Of a stretch of 64,000 nucleotides of DNA, positions 44,583-51,958 are shown in pieces. Source of the DNA: Pseudomonas peradeniyensis (GTDB lineage: Bacteria > Pseudomonadota > Gammaproteobacteria > Pseudomonadales > Pseudomonadaceae); NCBI RefSeq assembly GCF_014268935.2, contig NZ_JABWRJ020000003.1, positions 682,001-746,000 of the forward strand, read 5' to 3'. The notes under the pieces are model-generated. The model worked only from the letters and a program-made list of their open reading frames with translations. It was not told the origin of the DNA and searched no databases. Positions within the stretch are counted from its first letter, which is position 1, and each line of letters opens with the position of its first letter. The position numbers were made by a program, and so were the translations under genes.

Positions 44583-44891
44583 ATGCAAGAGCGAAAGACC
44601 TATACCCGCGAGTTCAAGCAACGTGCTGCCAGCATGGTTCTTGACGACAACTGTTCGGTTCCCGACGTCTGCGCATCGATGGACGTCGGTCCAACGGCTC
44701 TGCGCCGGTGGGTGGATCAGGTTCGTAAAGAACGCCAGAAAGGACAGCCAGTGCCAGGCACCAAGGCGATTAGTGACGAACAGCGGGAGCTCCAGCAGTT
44801 ACGCGCCAAGATCAAACGCTTGGAGACCGAGGCCGAAATATTAAAAAAGGCTACCGCTCTCTTGATGTCGGATCCCGGTCGTTTTTCCTGA
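44583..44891 (+). CDS. IS3-type transposase OrfA
   Basis: 102 residues: Tnp_1-type helix-turn-helix (CSVPDVCASMDVGPTALRRW) and a leucine-zipper segment (LQQLRAKIKRLETEAEILKK). A6G at 44843-44849 (codons TTA AAA AAG) is the classic slippery site for -1 frameshifting into orfB. Confidence 0.92.
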   Translation: MQERKTYTREFKQRAASMVLDDNCSVPDVCASMDVGPTALRRWVDQVRKERQKGQPVPGTKAISDEQRELQQLRAKIKRLETEAEILKKATALLMSDPGRFS

Positions 44892-45730
44892 TCGAGGAGC
44901 TGAGAGAGTCAGGCTCGTATCCGACCAGCCAGCTTTGCAGTGTTCTGGGCGTTTCCCGTAGCGCGTTTTACGACTGGCTCCATCGCCGCTCAGTACCGGA
45001 TACCGAGCGCGATGCGCTCAGGGAAAAGGTTGTGCAACTGCATGCTGAAAGCAGAGAAAGTGCCGGTGCAAGAATGATCTCTCAGTACTTGAAGGCCCAG
45101 CAACTCAAAGTGGGAAGGTATCTGGCTGGAAGACTTATGGCGGAGGCAAACCTGACCAGCAGGCAGCGCCGTCGCCACCAATATCGCTCTAAAGGTGTTG
45201 AGGCATTTGTGGCCAAGAATGTCCTTGAACGTAATTTCCGGCCAGCAGCAGTCAATCAGGTTTGGTGCGGCGACGTTACCAGCCTGATGGTCGGAAAGCG
45301 CTGGTATCACTTGGCTGTGGTCATTGACCTGTTCGCCCGCCGGGTCGTTGGCTGGGCATTTTCTCTGATCAATGACGCCAACCTGGTCGCCAAAGCACTG
45401 AGAATGGCTGTGGAAGTACGAGGCAAGCATACGGGCTTGATGTTTCATTCGGATCAAGGTTGCCAATACACGAGCCAGCGCTTCCAATCCGAACTGCTTG
45501 AGCATGGCATAACCCAAAGCATGAGTCGTAGAGGCCAATGCTGGGACAACGCACCGACAGAGCGCTTGTTCGGCACGCTCAAGTCAGAGTGGGTGCCCAC
45601 TAAGGGCTACACAGAGATCGAAGAAGCCAGACAGGATATGACCAGCTTCTTCATGCGTTACAACCGAGTCAGGCTCCACAGCTACAACAACTACCTGTCG
45701 CCAATAGCCATGGAGCAGCAGGCGGCTTGA
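44840..45730 (+). CDS. IS3-type transposase OrfB (made as OrfAB by -1 frameshift)
   Basis: Frame is open from the slippery A6G at 44843 to 45730; without frameshift the first good internal starts are later (for example GTG 45032). Contains a helical HTH_21 region (SYPTSQLCSVLGVSRSAFYD) and the DDE core WCGDVTSL, FHSDQGCQYTS and CWDNAPTERLFGTLKSE. Intact, so probably functional. Confidence 0.9.
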   Translation: MKKGYRSLDVGSRSFFLIEELRESGSYPTSQLCSVLGVSRSAFYDWLHRRSVPDTERDALREKVVQLHAESRESAGARMISQYLKAQQLKVGRYLAGRLMAEANLTSRQRRRHQYRSKGVEAFVAKNVLERNFRPAAVNQVWCGDVTSLMVGKRWYHLAVVIDLFARRVVGWAFSLINDANLVAKALRMAVEVRGKHTGLMFHSDQGCQYTSQRFQSELLEHGITQSMSRRGQCWDNAPTERLFGTLKSEWVPTKGYTEIEEARQDMTSFFMRYNRVRLHSYNNYLSPIAMEQQAA

Positions 45731-45906
45731 TCACCGTAATCGGTGTCCGGAAAAACTTGACCAGAACACCTTGTGTCGCGATAGGGGTGCGCAGCAGCCC
45801 CAGGATTTCAGCGTTGACGCAAAGATTGCCGGGGCCGCTGTGCGGCCCTTTCCGACCGGTCCGACGCCTCGGCAAGGCCGCTCCTACAGGGGGGATGTGT
45901 CAGGCC

Positions 45907-46794
45907 TTAGTGGCGGCGCTCGACGATGTAGCGGGCCAGCGCCCGCAACGGCTCGGCGTTATCGCCAAAGCCTTGCAGCGCGGCCAGCGCCTGGTCGCGC
46001 AGCTCCAGGGCGTAGGCCTTGGCCGCTTCCAGCCCGAGCAGAGCCGGGTAGGTCGGCTTGTCGCGGGCGATGTCGGCGCCCTGGCGCTTGCCCAGGGTGG
46101 CGGTGTCGCTCTCCACGTCGAGGATGTCGTCCTGCACCTGGAACGCCAGGCCGATGGCCTGTGCATAAGTCTGCAGGGCATCGAGCTGGGCCTGATCGGC
46201 GCGGGCGCTGGCCAGGGCGCCAAGGCGCACGCTGGCTTCGATCAGCGCGCCGGTCTTGTGCCGGTGCATGTATTCCAAGGCTTGCTGGTCGAGCTTGACG
46301 CCCACCGAGCCCAGGTCGATGGCTTGGCCGCCGACCATGCCGGCGGGGCCGGCGGCCTTGGCCAGGGCCTGGACCATCTGCAGGCGGATGGCGTCAGCCT
46401 GCGGGCTCAGGCGCGGGTCGAGCAGGGCGCTGAAGGCCATGCTCTGCAGGCCGTCGCCGGCGAGGATGGCGCAGGCTTCGTCGAACGCCTTGTGGGTGGT
46501 GGGCTGGCCGCGACGCAGGTCGTCGTCGTCCATCGCCGGCAAGTCGTCATGCACCAGCGAGTAGGCGTGGATCAGTTCCACCGCGCAGGCCGCGCCGTTG
46601 GCATGCTCGGCAGGCACACCGAAGGCTTCGCAGGCGGCATAGGCCAGCAGCGGGCGCACGCGCTTGCCGCCGTTCATCACGCTGTAGCGCATGGCGGCAT
46701 AGAGGCGTTCGAGCTCCTTGGAGGGCGCCTGGAACAGCGGTTCGAGGGCGGCGTCGACCCGTGCCTGGGCGCTCTGCTGGTACTGGGCGATCAT
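45907..46794 (-). CDS. ispA: Farnesyl-diphosphate synthase (polyprenyl synthetase)
   Basis: 295 residues. First Asp-rich motif DDLPAMDDDDLRRGQ and second DDILDVESD, with KTGALIEASVRLGA. Makes farnesyl-PP from DMAPP and IPP. Start overlaps the xseB stop (ATGA). Confidence 0.95.
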   Translation of the reverse strand: MIAQYQQSAQARVDAALEPLFQAPSKELERLYAAMRYSVMNGGKRVRPLLAYAACEAFGVPAEHANGAACAVELIHAYSLVHDDLPAMDDDDLRRGQPTTHKAFDEACAILAGDGLQSMAFSALLDPRLSPQADAIRLQMVQALAKAAGPAGMVGGQAIDLGSVGVKLDQQALEYMHRHKTGALIEASVRLGALASARADQAQLDALQTYAQAIGLAFQVQDDILDVESDTATLGKRQGADIARDKPTYPALLGLEAAKAYALELRDQALAALQGFGDNAEPLRALARYIVERRH

Positions 46795-47033
46795 GCCTCG
46801 GGCTCCGCGTCGAACGGCTGGGCGGCCAGTTCGCCGTCACGCTCCAGCAGGATCTGCACCTTCTGCTCGGCCTGGGCCAGGGCACCCTGGCAGTCGCGGG
46901 TCAGGGCGATGCCCTGCTCGAAGGCGGCCAGCGACTCTTCCAGCGACAGTTCGCCGTTCTCCAGGCGTTCGACCAGGGCTTGCAGGTCGGCGAGGGATTG
47001 TTCGAAATCGATGGAGGTTTTTTTGCGGGCCAT
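46791..47033 (-). CDS. xseB: Exodeoxyribonuclease VII small subunit
   Basis: 80 residues, helical: FEQSLADLQALVERLENGELSLEESL, the XseB signature. Partner of XseA in degrading single-stranded DNA. First gene of xseB-ispA-(IS)-dxs. Confidence 0.93.
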   Translation of the reverse strand: MARKKTSIDFEQSLADLQALVERLENGELSLEESLAAFEQGIALTRDCQGALAQAEQKVQILLERDGELAAQPFDAEPEA

Positions 47034-47173
47034 GGCGACTGTCTCGGTGGCATTCAGAACGGCGCGACACTAGCAGAGCGGGGCAGGGGGAGCAAATTGC
47101 ATGGGCCTATCGTTCGTCGCATTTTGTTGCACTTGTTCGGTGTGAGCCATCTTGCAATCCGCGATGCAATCGA

Positions 47174-47202
47174 ATTGTGGGGGTGACGGCCCTCTGCCAT
47201 AA
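47174..47202 (+). promoter_or_regulatory. Sigma70-type promoter of the MBOAT operon
   Basis: TTGTGG (47174-47179), a 17-nt spacer and CATAAT (47197-47202) about 50 nt upstream of the MBOAT ATG, in the 220-bp divergent gap with xseB. Spacing is optimal and both hexamers are close to consensus. Confidence 0.55.
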
Positions 47203-47253
47203 TCCGCGCGCTCTGGCCTGCGGGTCAGGGACCTTTCTTCCCGACGTCATGTA

Positions 47254-48669
47254 ATGGACTACGTTGTGAGCTTCCTCTCGATCGAATTCGGCCTCTGTTT
47301 CACGCTGTTCTTCATTCTTTATTGGAGCCTCTGCTGGAGCGTGCGGTTGCAGAACCTGCTGCTCCTGACCGCCAGCTACGGCCTGGTGGCGAGCTTCAGC
47401 CTGCAGTCGCTGTATATCCTGCTGGGCTACAGTGCGCTGGTGTACCTGCTCGGCCTGCTGGCGGGGCGCTATCCCGGGCGCTGGTTCAGTCGCGTGCTGC
47501 TGCTGACCCTGGTGTTGGGCTGCTTCTACCTGTTCAAGTACCAGGAGTTCTTCGTCGGCGGCGCCCAGGGTGCCCTGGCGGCGGCCGGGTTCGAGGTGTC
47601 GCTGCCGCTGCTGGAAGTGCTGGTGCCGATCGGGTTGTCGTTCTACACCTTCCATTCGGTCAGCTACCTGGTGTCGATCAACCGCCGCGAGCTGGCGCCA
47701 GCGGCGCCGCTGGACCTGGCCCTGTACCTGGCGTTCTTCCCCAGCCTGGTGGCCGGGCCGGTCAACCGCGCCCTGCACATGCTGCCGCAGATCCGCCCGC
47801 CGGCCATGCGCCAGGTGCTGGAGCCGCAGCGTGCGCTCGGGCTGATCGCCATGGCGGTGGTCAAGCTGTTCTTCCTCAGCGCCTGGCTGGGCAGCGAGTG
47901 GGTCGACCCGGTGTTCGACACTCCGGGCAGCGCCAGCCCCGAGCAGGTGCTGCTGAGCGTCTACGGCTACAGCCTGCTGATCTACTTCAACTTCAGCGGC
48001 TACACCAACCTGGTCACCGGCATCGCCCTGTTGCTGGGCTTCCGTCTGCCGGACAACTTCGACGCGCCGTATGCCGCGCACAACCTCAAGGAATTCTGGG
48101 GGCGCTGGCACATCAGCCTGTCGCGCTTCATCCGCGACTACGTGTACATCCCGCTGGGCGGCAACCGCAAGGGCGTATGGCGCGGCAACCTGAACATGCT
48201 GCTGGCGATGCTGGTGTCCGGCCTGTGGCACGGGGCGAGCGTGAACTTCATCATCTGGGGCGCCCTGCATGGCGTCGGCCTGGCCATTTCCAAGCTGTTC
48301 AGCCAGTGGTTTCCGGGCTTCGCCCGGCTGCCGGGCTGCGGCCTGCTGGCGCGCCTGATGACCTTCCATTACGTGGCCTTCGCCTGGATCTTCTTCCGCA
48401 GCCCGACGCTGGACGGCGCGCTGGAGATGCTCGGCGACATCGGCCAGTTGAGCCTGGCGGGGCTGAACAGCGCCACGGGCTTGATGCTGCTGGCCTGCGT
48501 GCTGTTCGTGGCCAGTTATCCACAGTGGCTGGTGCTGTTGCGCCAGAGTGGCGCGCTGTTCCAGCGCCTGCCGTGGCAGCTGTACCCGATCCCGCTCGGG
48601 GTCGGTGTGTCGCTGGTGATTTTCGCTTCGCAGTCGGGCGTGCCGGGGTTCATCTATGCAAGCTTCTGA
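47254..48669 (+). CDS. MBOAT-family O-acyltransferase (AlgI/PatA-like)
   Basis: 471 residues, about 11 membrane segments. MBOAT blocks: PIGLSFYTFHSVSYLV, NLKEFWGRWHISLSRFIRDYVYIPLGG and the catalytic His in VSGLWHGASVNFIIWGALHG. Such proteins carry acetyl groups across the inner membrane for O-acetylation of alginate, peptidoglycan or other glycans. Followed by two SGNH proteins, so the acceptor is probably a cell-envelope polymer. The glycan is not identified. Confidence 0.85.
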   Translation: MDYVVSFLSIEFGLCFTLFFILYWSLCWSVRLQNLLLLTASYGLVASFSLQSLYILLGYSALVYLLGLLAGRYPGRWFSRVLLLTLVLGCFYLFKYQEFFVGGAQGALAAAGFEVSLPLLEVLVPIGLSFYTFHSVSYLVSINRRELAPAAPLDLALYLAFFPSLVAGPVNRALHMLPQIRPPAMRQVLEPQRALGLIAMAVVKLFFLSAWLGSEWVDPVFDTPGSASPEQVLLSVYGYSLLIYFNFSGYTNLVTGIALLLGFRLPDNFDAPYAAHNLKEFWGRWHISLSRFIRDYVYIPLGGNRKGVWRGNLNMLLAMLVSGLWHGASVNFIIWGALHGVGLAISKLFSQWFPGFARLPGCGLLARLMTFHYVAFAWIFFRSPTLDGALEMLGDIGQLSLAGLNSATGLMLLACVLFVASYPQWLVLLRQSGALFQRLPWQLYPIPLGVGVSLVIFASQSGVPGFIYASF

Positions 48670-49792
48670 TAGCAAACAGCTGTTCCAGGTGCAGATGGGC
48701 GCCGCCCGTGGCTTGTATGCGATCGTGGTCACCACCGCGTTGCTGTTCTGGCTGAACCAGGACTCGATCAAGCTCTACTGCCAGCAGAAGTACCACCAGA
48801 GCTGCGAGATACCGCTGCTGGGCCAGATGCCGGCCTGGCGCATGGGGGCGCAGTTGACGGCGATGCTGGAGGCGCAACGCGATGGCCTGCTCGAGCAGTT
48901 GCTGCCCGCGCCGCAACTGGCCGAGGGGCCGGCGGTCGAGGTTTTGCCTGCACCGTTGCCGGTGGTCACGGTCGATCTTGAAACCCCGGCGGCCGTGGCC
49001 AAGCCGTTGCCACCGGTGTCGACGCCTGCGCATGTGCAGCCGACGCCTGCGCCGGTTCATGCGCCAGCCCCCGTCGTAGTCGCCCAGCCTGCGCCGCCCG
49101 CGTCTGCACCCGCATTGCTGCAGCCGGGCACCGTGGCTTCGCTGGCCGCTGGCGACGACGTGTTCCTGGTCGGCGACTCGCTGATGCAGGGCGTGGCGCC
49201 GCACCTGGCCAACAGCCTGCGCAAGCGCTACCAGATCCGTACCGTCAATCTCAGCAAGCAGAGCACCGGCCTTGCCTACCCGGGCTTCTTCAACTGGCCG
49301 AAGACCGTGGCCGACACCCTCGACCATGAACCGAACGTGCGCCTGATGGTGGTGTTCCTCGGCCCCAACGACCCCTGGGACATGCCCCAGGGCAAGGGCA
49401 AGCCGTTCCTGCGCTTCAAGTCGCCGGAGTGGGAGGTCGCCTATCGCGCCCGTATCGATTCGATTCTCGAGCAGGCCCGCACGCACAACGTGCAGGTGAT
49501 CTGGGTAGGGCCGCCGAACATGGAGAAGGCGCGACTGTCCACGGCCATGGGTTACCTCAGCGGGCTCTACCAGGAGCAGACCGCGCTGTTCGGCCAGCAC
49601 TACGTCTCGGCCAACCCGATCCTCGGCTACACCGACGCCAACTTCTCGTATGCGGTGCAGACACCGCAGGGCAAGCGGGTCAAGGTGCGGGTCGACGACG
49701 GCATTCATTTCACCATCACAGGCCAGAAGATGATCGCCGAACAGGTTCTGTCGCTGATCAGCTTCCCGGGCCTGACCGTTACAGGACATTGA
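48656..49792 (+). CDS. Membrane-anchored SGNH hydrolase/acyltransferase (DUF459-like)
   Basis: 378 residues: one N-terminal membrane helix (GLYAIVVTTALLFWLN), a Pro/Ala/Val-rich linker (about residues 90-155), then an SGNH domain with block I VFLVGDSLMQG, block III FLGPNDPWD and the Asp/His end DDGIHFT. Overlaps the MBOAT 3' end by 14 nt. Likely the periplasmic transferase that moves acetyl groups to the glycan. Confidence 0.8.
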   Translation: MQASDSKQLFQVQMGAARGLYAIVVTTALLFWLNQDSIKLYCQQKYHQSCEIPLLGQMPAWRMGAQLTAMLEAQRDGLLEQLLPAPQLAEGPAVEVLPAPLPVVTVDLETPAAVAKPLPPVSTPAHVQPTPAPVHAPAPVVVAQPAPPASAPALLQPGTVASLAAGDDVFLVGDSLMQGVAPHLANSLRKRYQIRTVNLSKQSTGLAYPGFFNWPKTVADTLDHEPNVRLMVVFLGPNDPWDMPQGKGKPFLRFKSPEWEVAYRARIDSILEQARTHNVQVIWVGPPNMEKARLSTAMGYLSGLYQEQTALFGQHYVSANPILGYTDANFSYAVQTPQGKRVKVRVDDGIHFTITGQKMIAEQVLSLISFPGLTVTGH

Positions 49793-49793
49793 G

Positions 49794-50987
49794 ATGCGCC
49801 AATGGCATCACCTGCTGGGCCTGGCCCTGCTGATCAGCGCCGCGCCGGGTTGCAGTACCGGCGCCAACAGCGTGAGCGCCCAGCCCACGGCAGGGCCCGC
49901 CGCCGCGCCAGCCGCCCGCCAGGATGGCAACCTCGCCTTGCTCGCCGGCAAGCTGCGCAACGCCGGCCGGGCGCCGGTTGCCATCGTCCAGCTGGGTGAC
50001 TCGCACACCGCCGCCGACCTGTTCAGCGGCGAGCTGCGCAAGCTGTTGCAGGCGCGCTACGGCGACGGCGGCATCGGCCTGGTGCCGGCCTCGCCGGTGC
50101 CGGGTATCCGCAACGACCGGGTGATCATCAAGAGCGAGAAGCGCCAGTGGGAGCTGGTGTCGGCGCGTAACCAGCAGAGCCAGCAGTTCCCGCTGGGGGG
50201 CTATCTGTCGCTGCCATTGGCCAACCGCGCCAGTGTGGGGCTGCAGGCGCGGGACGAGGACCGCCAGCGCTACAAGGTCTCGGCGCTGTACCAGTCGAGC
50301 GCCAGCGCCAGCCTCTTCGTCAATGGCGGCCAACGCCGCGTGCTGCCGGCCAGCAATGGCCAGTGGCGCTTCAGCCCGGCCTACGCCAATGTCGGCCTGC
50401 CGGTGCAGTTGAGTGTCGAGGGTGGCCGGGGTGTCGCTTTGGGGGGCTGGTACATCCAGGGGCAGAAGAATGCCGGGGTGACCTACTCGGCGCTGGGCAT
50501 CAACGGTGCGCGTCTGGATGTGGTGGACAAATGGCAGGCGGGGTGGCGCGACAGCCTCAAGGCCGTGCGGCCTGACCTGGTGATCCTGGCCTACGGTACC
50601 AACGAAGCGTTCGACGACAAGCTCGACCTGGCGCTGTACCAGACGCAACTGGACGCGACCCTCACGAGCCTGCGCAAGGACCTGCCACAGGCGGCGATCC
50701 TGCTGGTCGGGCCGCCGGACTCGATCAAGCAGCGCAAGGCGCGCAGCTGTGCGGCGCGCCAGCCACAACCGCTGGCCTCGGTGATCCGTATCCAGAAGCA
50801 GATGGCGCACAAACACAAGGCGCTGTTCTGGGATTGGCAGGGCTTCATGGGCGGGCCGTGCTCGATCGCCGGCTGGCAGGCGGGTGGGCTGGCGCGGCCG
50901 GATCTGGTGCACCTGACGGCTGATGGCTATCGCAAGAGTGCGGCGGGGTTGTATGAGTTTCTGAAGGGGCCGTTGGGGTTGCGTTGA
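49794..50987 (+). CDS. Second SGNH-domain lipoprotein
   Basis: 397 residues starting one base after the previous stop. Lipobox SAAPGCS (Cys at about residue 20) predicts a lipoprotein. The SGNH fold shows block I VQLGDSHTAADLF, block III AYGTNEAF and DLVHLTADGY with the catalytic Asp and His. Possibly a second acetyltransferase or a deacetylase balancing the MBOAT system. Confidence 0.78.
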   Translation: MRQWHHLLGLALLISAAPGCSTGANSVSAQPTAGPAAAPAARQDGNLALLAGKLRNAGRAPVAIVQLGDSHTAADLFSGELRKLLQARYGDGGIGLVPASPVPGIRNDRVIIKSEKRQWELVSARNQQSQQFPLGGYLSLPLANRASVGLQARDEDRQRYKVSALYQSSASASLFVNGGQRRVLPASNGQWRFSPAYANVGLPVQLSVEGGRGVALGGWYIQGQKNAGVTYSALGINGARLDVVDKWQAGWRDSLKAVRPDLVILAYGTNEAFDDKLDLALYQTQLDATLTSLRKDLPQAAILLVGPPDSIKQRKARSCAARQPQPLASVIRIQKQMAHKHKALFWDWQGFMGGPCSIAGWQAGGLARPDLVHLTADGYRKSAAGLYEFLKGPLGLR

Positions 50988-50998
50988 GGCCTGGCCTC

Positions 50999-51043
50999 AT
51001 CGCGGGGCAAGCCCGCTCCCACGGTGATTGGGGCGGGCTTGCT
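50999..51043. repeat. REP copy plus truncated inverted partner
   Basis: A full REP core (ATCGCGGGGCAAGCCCGC) at 50999-51023 is followed by a shortened opposite half (GGGCGGGCTTGCTC). Lies between the convergent SGNH lipoprotein gene and ribB. Confidence 0.8.
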
Positions 51044-51049
51044 CAGGTA

Positions 51050-51700
51050 TCAGGCCGGCTCGGCCTGCAGCTCGACCATCGCCTCGCGATAGCGCGCCAG
51101 TTCCTCGATGGTCAGTACCGGCAGGTTGTACTGCCGCGCATACACCGCCACCTGCTCGCCGCGGGCCATGCTGCCGTCGGGGTTCATCAGTTCGCACAGC
51201 ACCGCCGCCGGGCGCAGGCCGGCCAGGCGGGCCAGGTCCACCGAGCCTTCGGTGTGGCCGCGACGGGTCAGCACGCCGCCATCGCGAGCGCGTAGCGGGA
51301 ACACATGACCCGGGCTGACGATATGACGTTCCTGGGCGGTCGAGCGCAGCGCGGCTTCGATGGTGGTGATGCGGTCCTGCGCCGACACGCCGGTGCTGAC
51401 CCCTTCGGCGGCCTCGATGGTGACGGTGAAGCCGGTGCCATGGCGGGCCTGGTTGTTCTGCACCATCGGCGCCAGTTGCAGGGCATCGACGGTGGCTTCG
51501 TCCAGGCACAGGCAGACGATGCCGCTGCAATCGCGGATCATCATGGCCATGGTCTGCAGCGAAAGGTTCTCGGCGGCGGCGACGATGTCGGCTTCGTCCT
51601 CGCGGTCGTCGTCGTCGAGCAGCAGCACGGGGCGCCCGGCCTGGAAGGCGGCGATGGCGGCGCTGACATTGGGGAATTGCTTGTGGTGCATGGTGGACAT
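51050..51700 (-). CDS. ribB: Stand-alone 3,4-dihydroxy-2-butanone-4-phosphate synthase
   Basis: 216 residues from ATG 51700 (GAGGAG box). DHBP synthase blocks: DDDDREDEADIV, HGTGFTVTIEAAEGVSTGVSA, HVFPLRARDGGVLTRRGHTEGSVDLARLAG. Second copy of this activity in the window besides the RibBX fusion; this one is under an FMN riboswitch and so is likely the flavin-responsive copy. Confidence 0.95.
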   Translation of the reverse strand: MSTMHHKQFPNVSAAIAAFQAGRPVLLLDDDDREDEADIVAAAENLSLQTMAMMIRDCSGIVCLCLDEATVDALQLAPMVQNNQARHGTGFTVTIEAAEGVSTGVSAQDRITTIEAALRSTAQERHIVSPGHVFPLRARDGGVLTRRGHTEGSVDLARLAGLRPAAVLCELMNPDGSMARGEQVAVYARQYNLPVLTIEELARYREAMVELQAEPA

Positions 51701-51754
51701 GAAACGCTCCTCGTGAATGATCGATGAACGTCTCGGGGCGAACAAAATGCGCGC

Positions 51755-51779
51755 GCAGGGGCGCCCGGACGGCCCCTGC
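51755..51779 (-). terminator. Expression-platform hairpin of the FMN riboswitch
   Basis: GCAGGGGC (51755-51762) and GCCCCTGC (51772-51779), 9-nt loop, directly downstream of the aptamer on the minus strand and followed by GCGCGCATTTTG. A perfect GC stem with a short T-run that fits a termination or anti-termination switch before ribB. Confidence 0.55.
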
Positions 51780-51786
51780 CAAACGC

Positions 51787-51917
51787 CTTCTTTCATCCGG
51801 ACTATGACCGTCGGCCCTGGAATCTCACCAGGTCTGCTGACCCCCGGCATGGCCGGGGCGCTCGCGGGCTCATCTTTCGATTTACCGCCGGTGGGGACTT
51901 TCACCCCGCCCTGAAGA
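51787..51917 (-). promoter_or_regulatory. FMN riboswitch (RFN element)
   Basis: Minus-strand order of conserved RFN blocks: TCTTCAGGGCGGGGTGAAAG, TCCCCACCGGCGGTAA, GAGCCCGCGAGCG, GGTCAGCAGACCTGGTGAG, and GGTCATAGTCCGGATGAAAG. All five helices can be placed. It lies 87 nt upstream of the ribB ATG and should shut ribB off when FMN is plentiful. Confidence 0.96.
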
Positions 51918-51958
51918 CCGGCCAAGCATACAGCACTGTGCCAGCGGGCTGGCAAGCC

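Larger units (their letters stand above)
44518..45768 (+). mobile_element. IS3-family insertion sequence (IS3 group), complete
   Basis: 1251 bp. Imperfect terminal inverted repeats: left TGAACTGGCCTAATG and right (reverse complement) TGTTCTGGTCAAGTT, both continuing to CCGGACACC. Target duplication CCT at 44515-44517 and 45769-45771. Deleting the IS plus one CCT gives GCGGCCTTGTGTCGCG, restoring the palindromic repeat. Contains orfA and orfB in -1 phase. Confidence 0.93.
44502..45890. repeat. Palindromic intergenic repeat split by an IS
   Basis: Arms CCTGTAGGAGCGGCCTT (44502-44518) and AAGGCCGCTCCTACAGG (45874-45890) are a perfect 17-bp inverted repeat. With the IS removed, the joined unit is about 140 bp and includes GCGCAGCAGCCCC and GCCGCTGTGCGGC blocks, a second repeat class different from the REP above. 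It lies between dxs and ispA. Confidence 0.8.
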
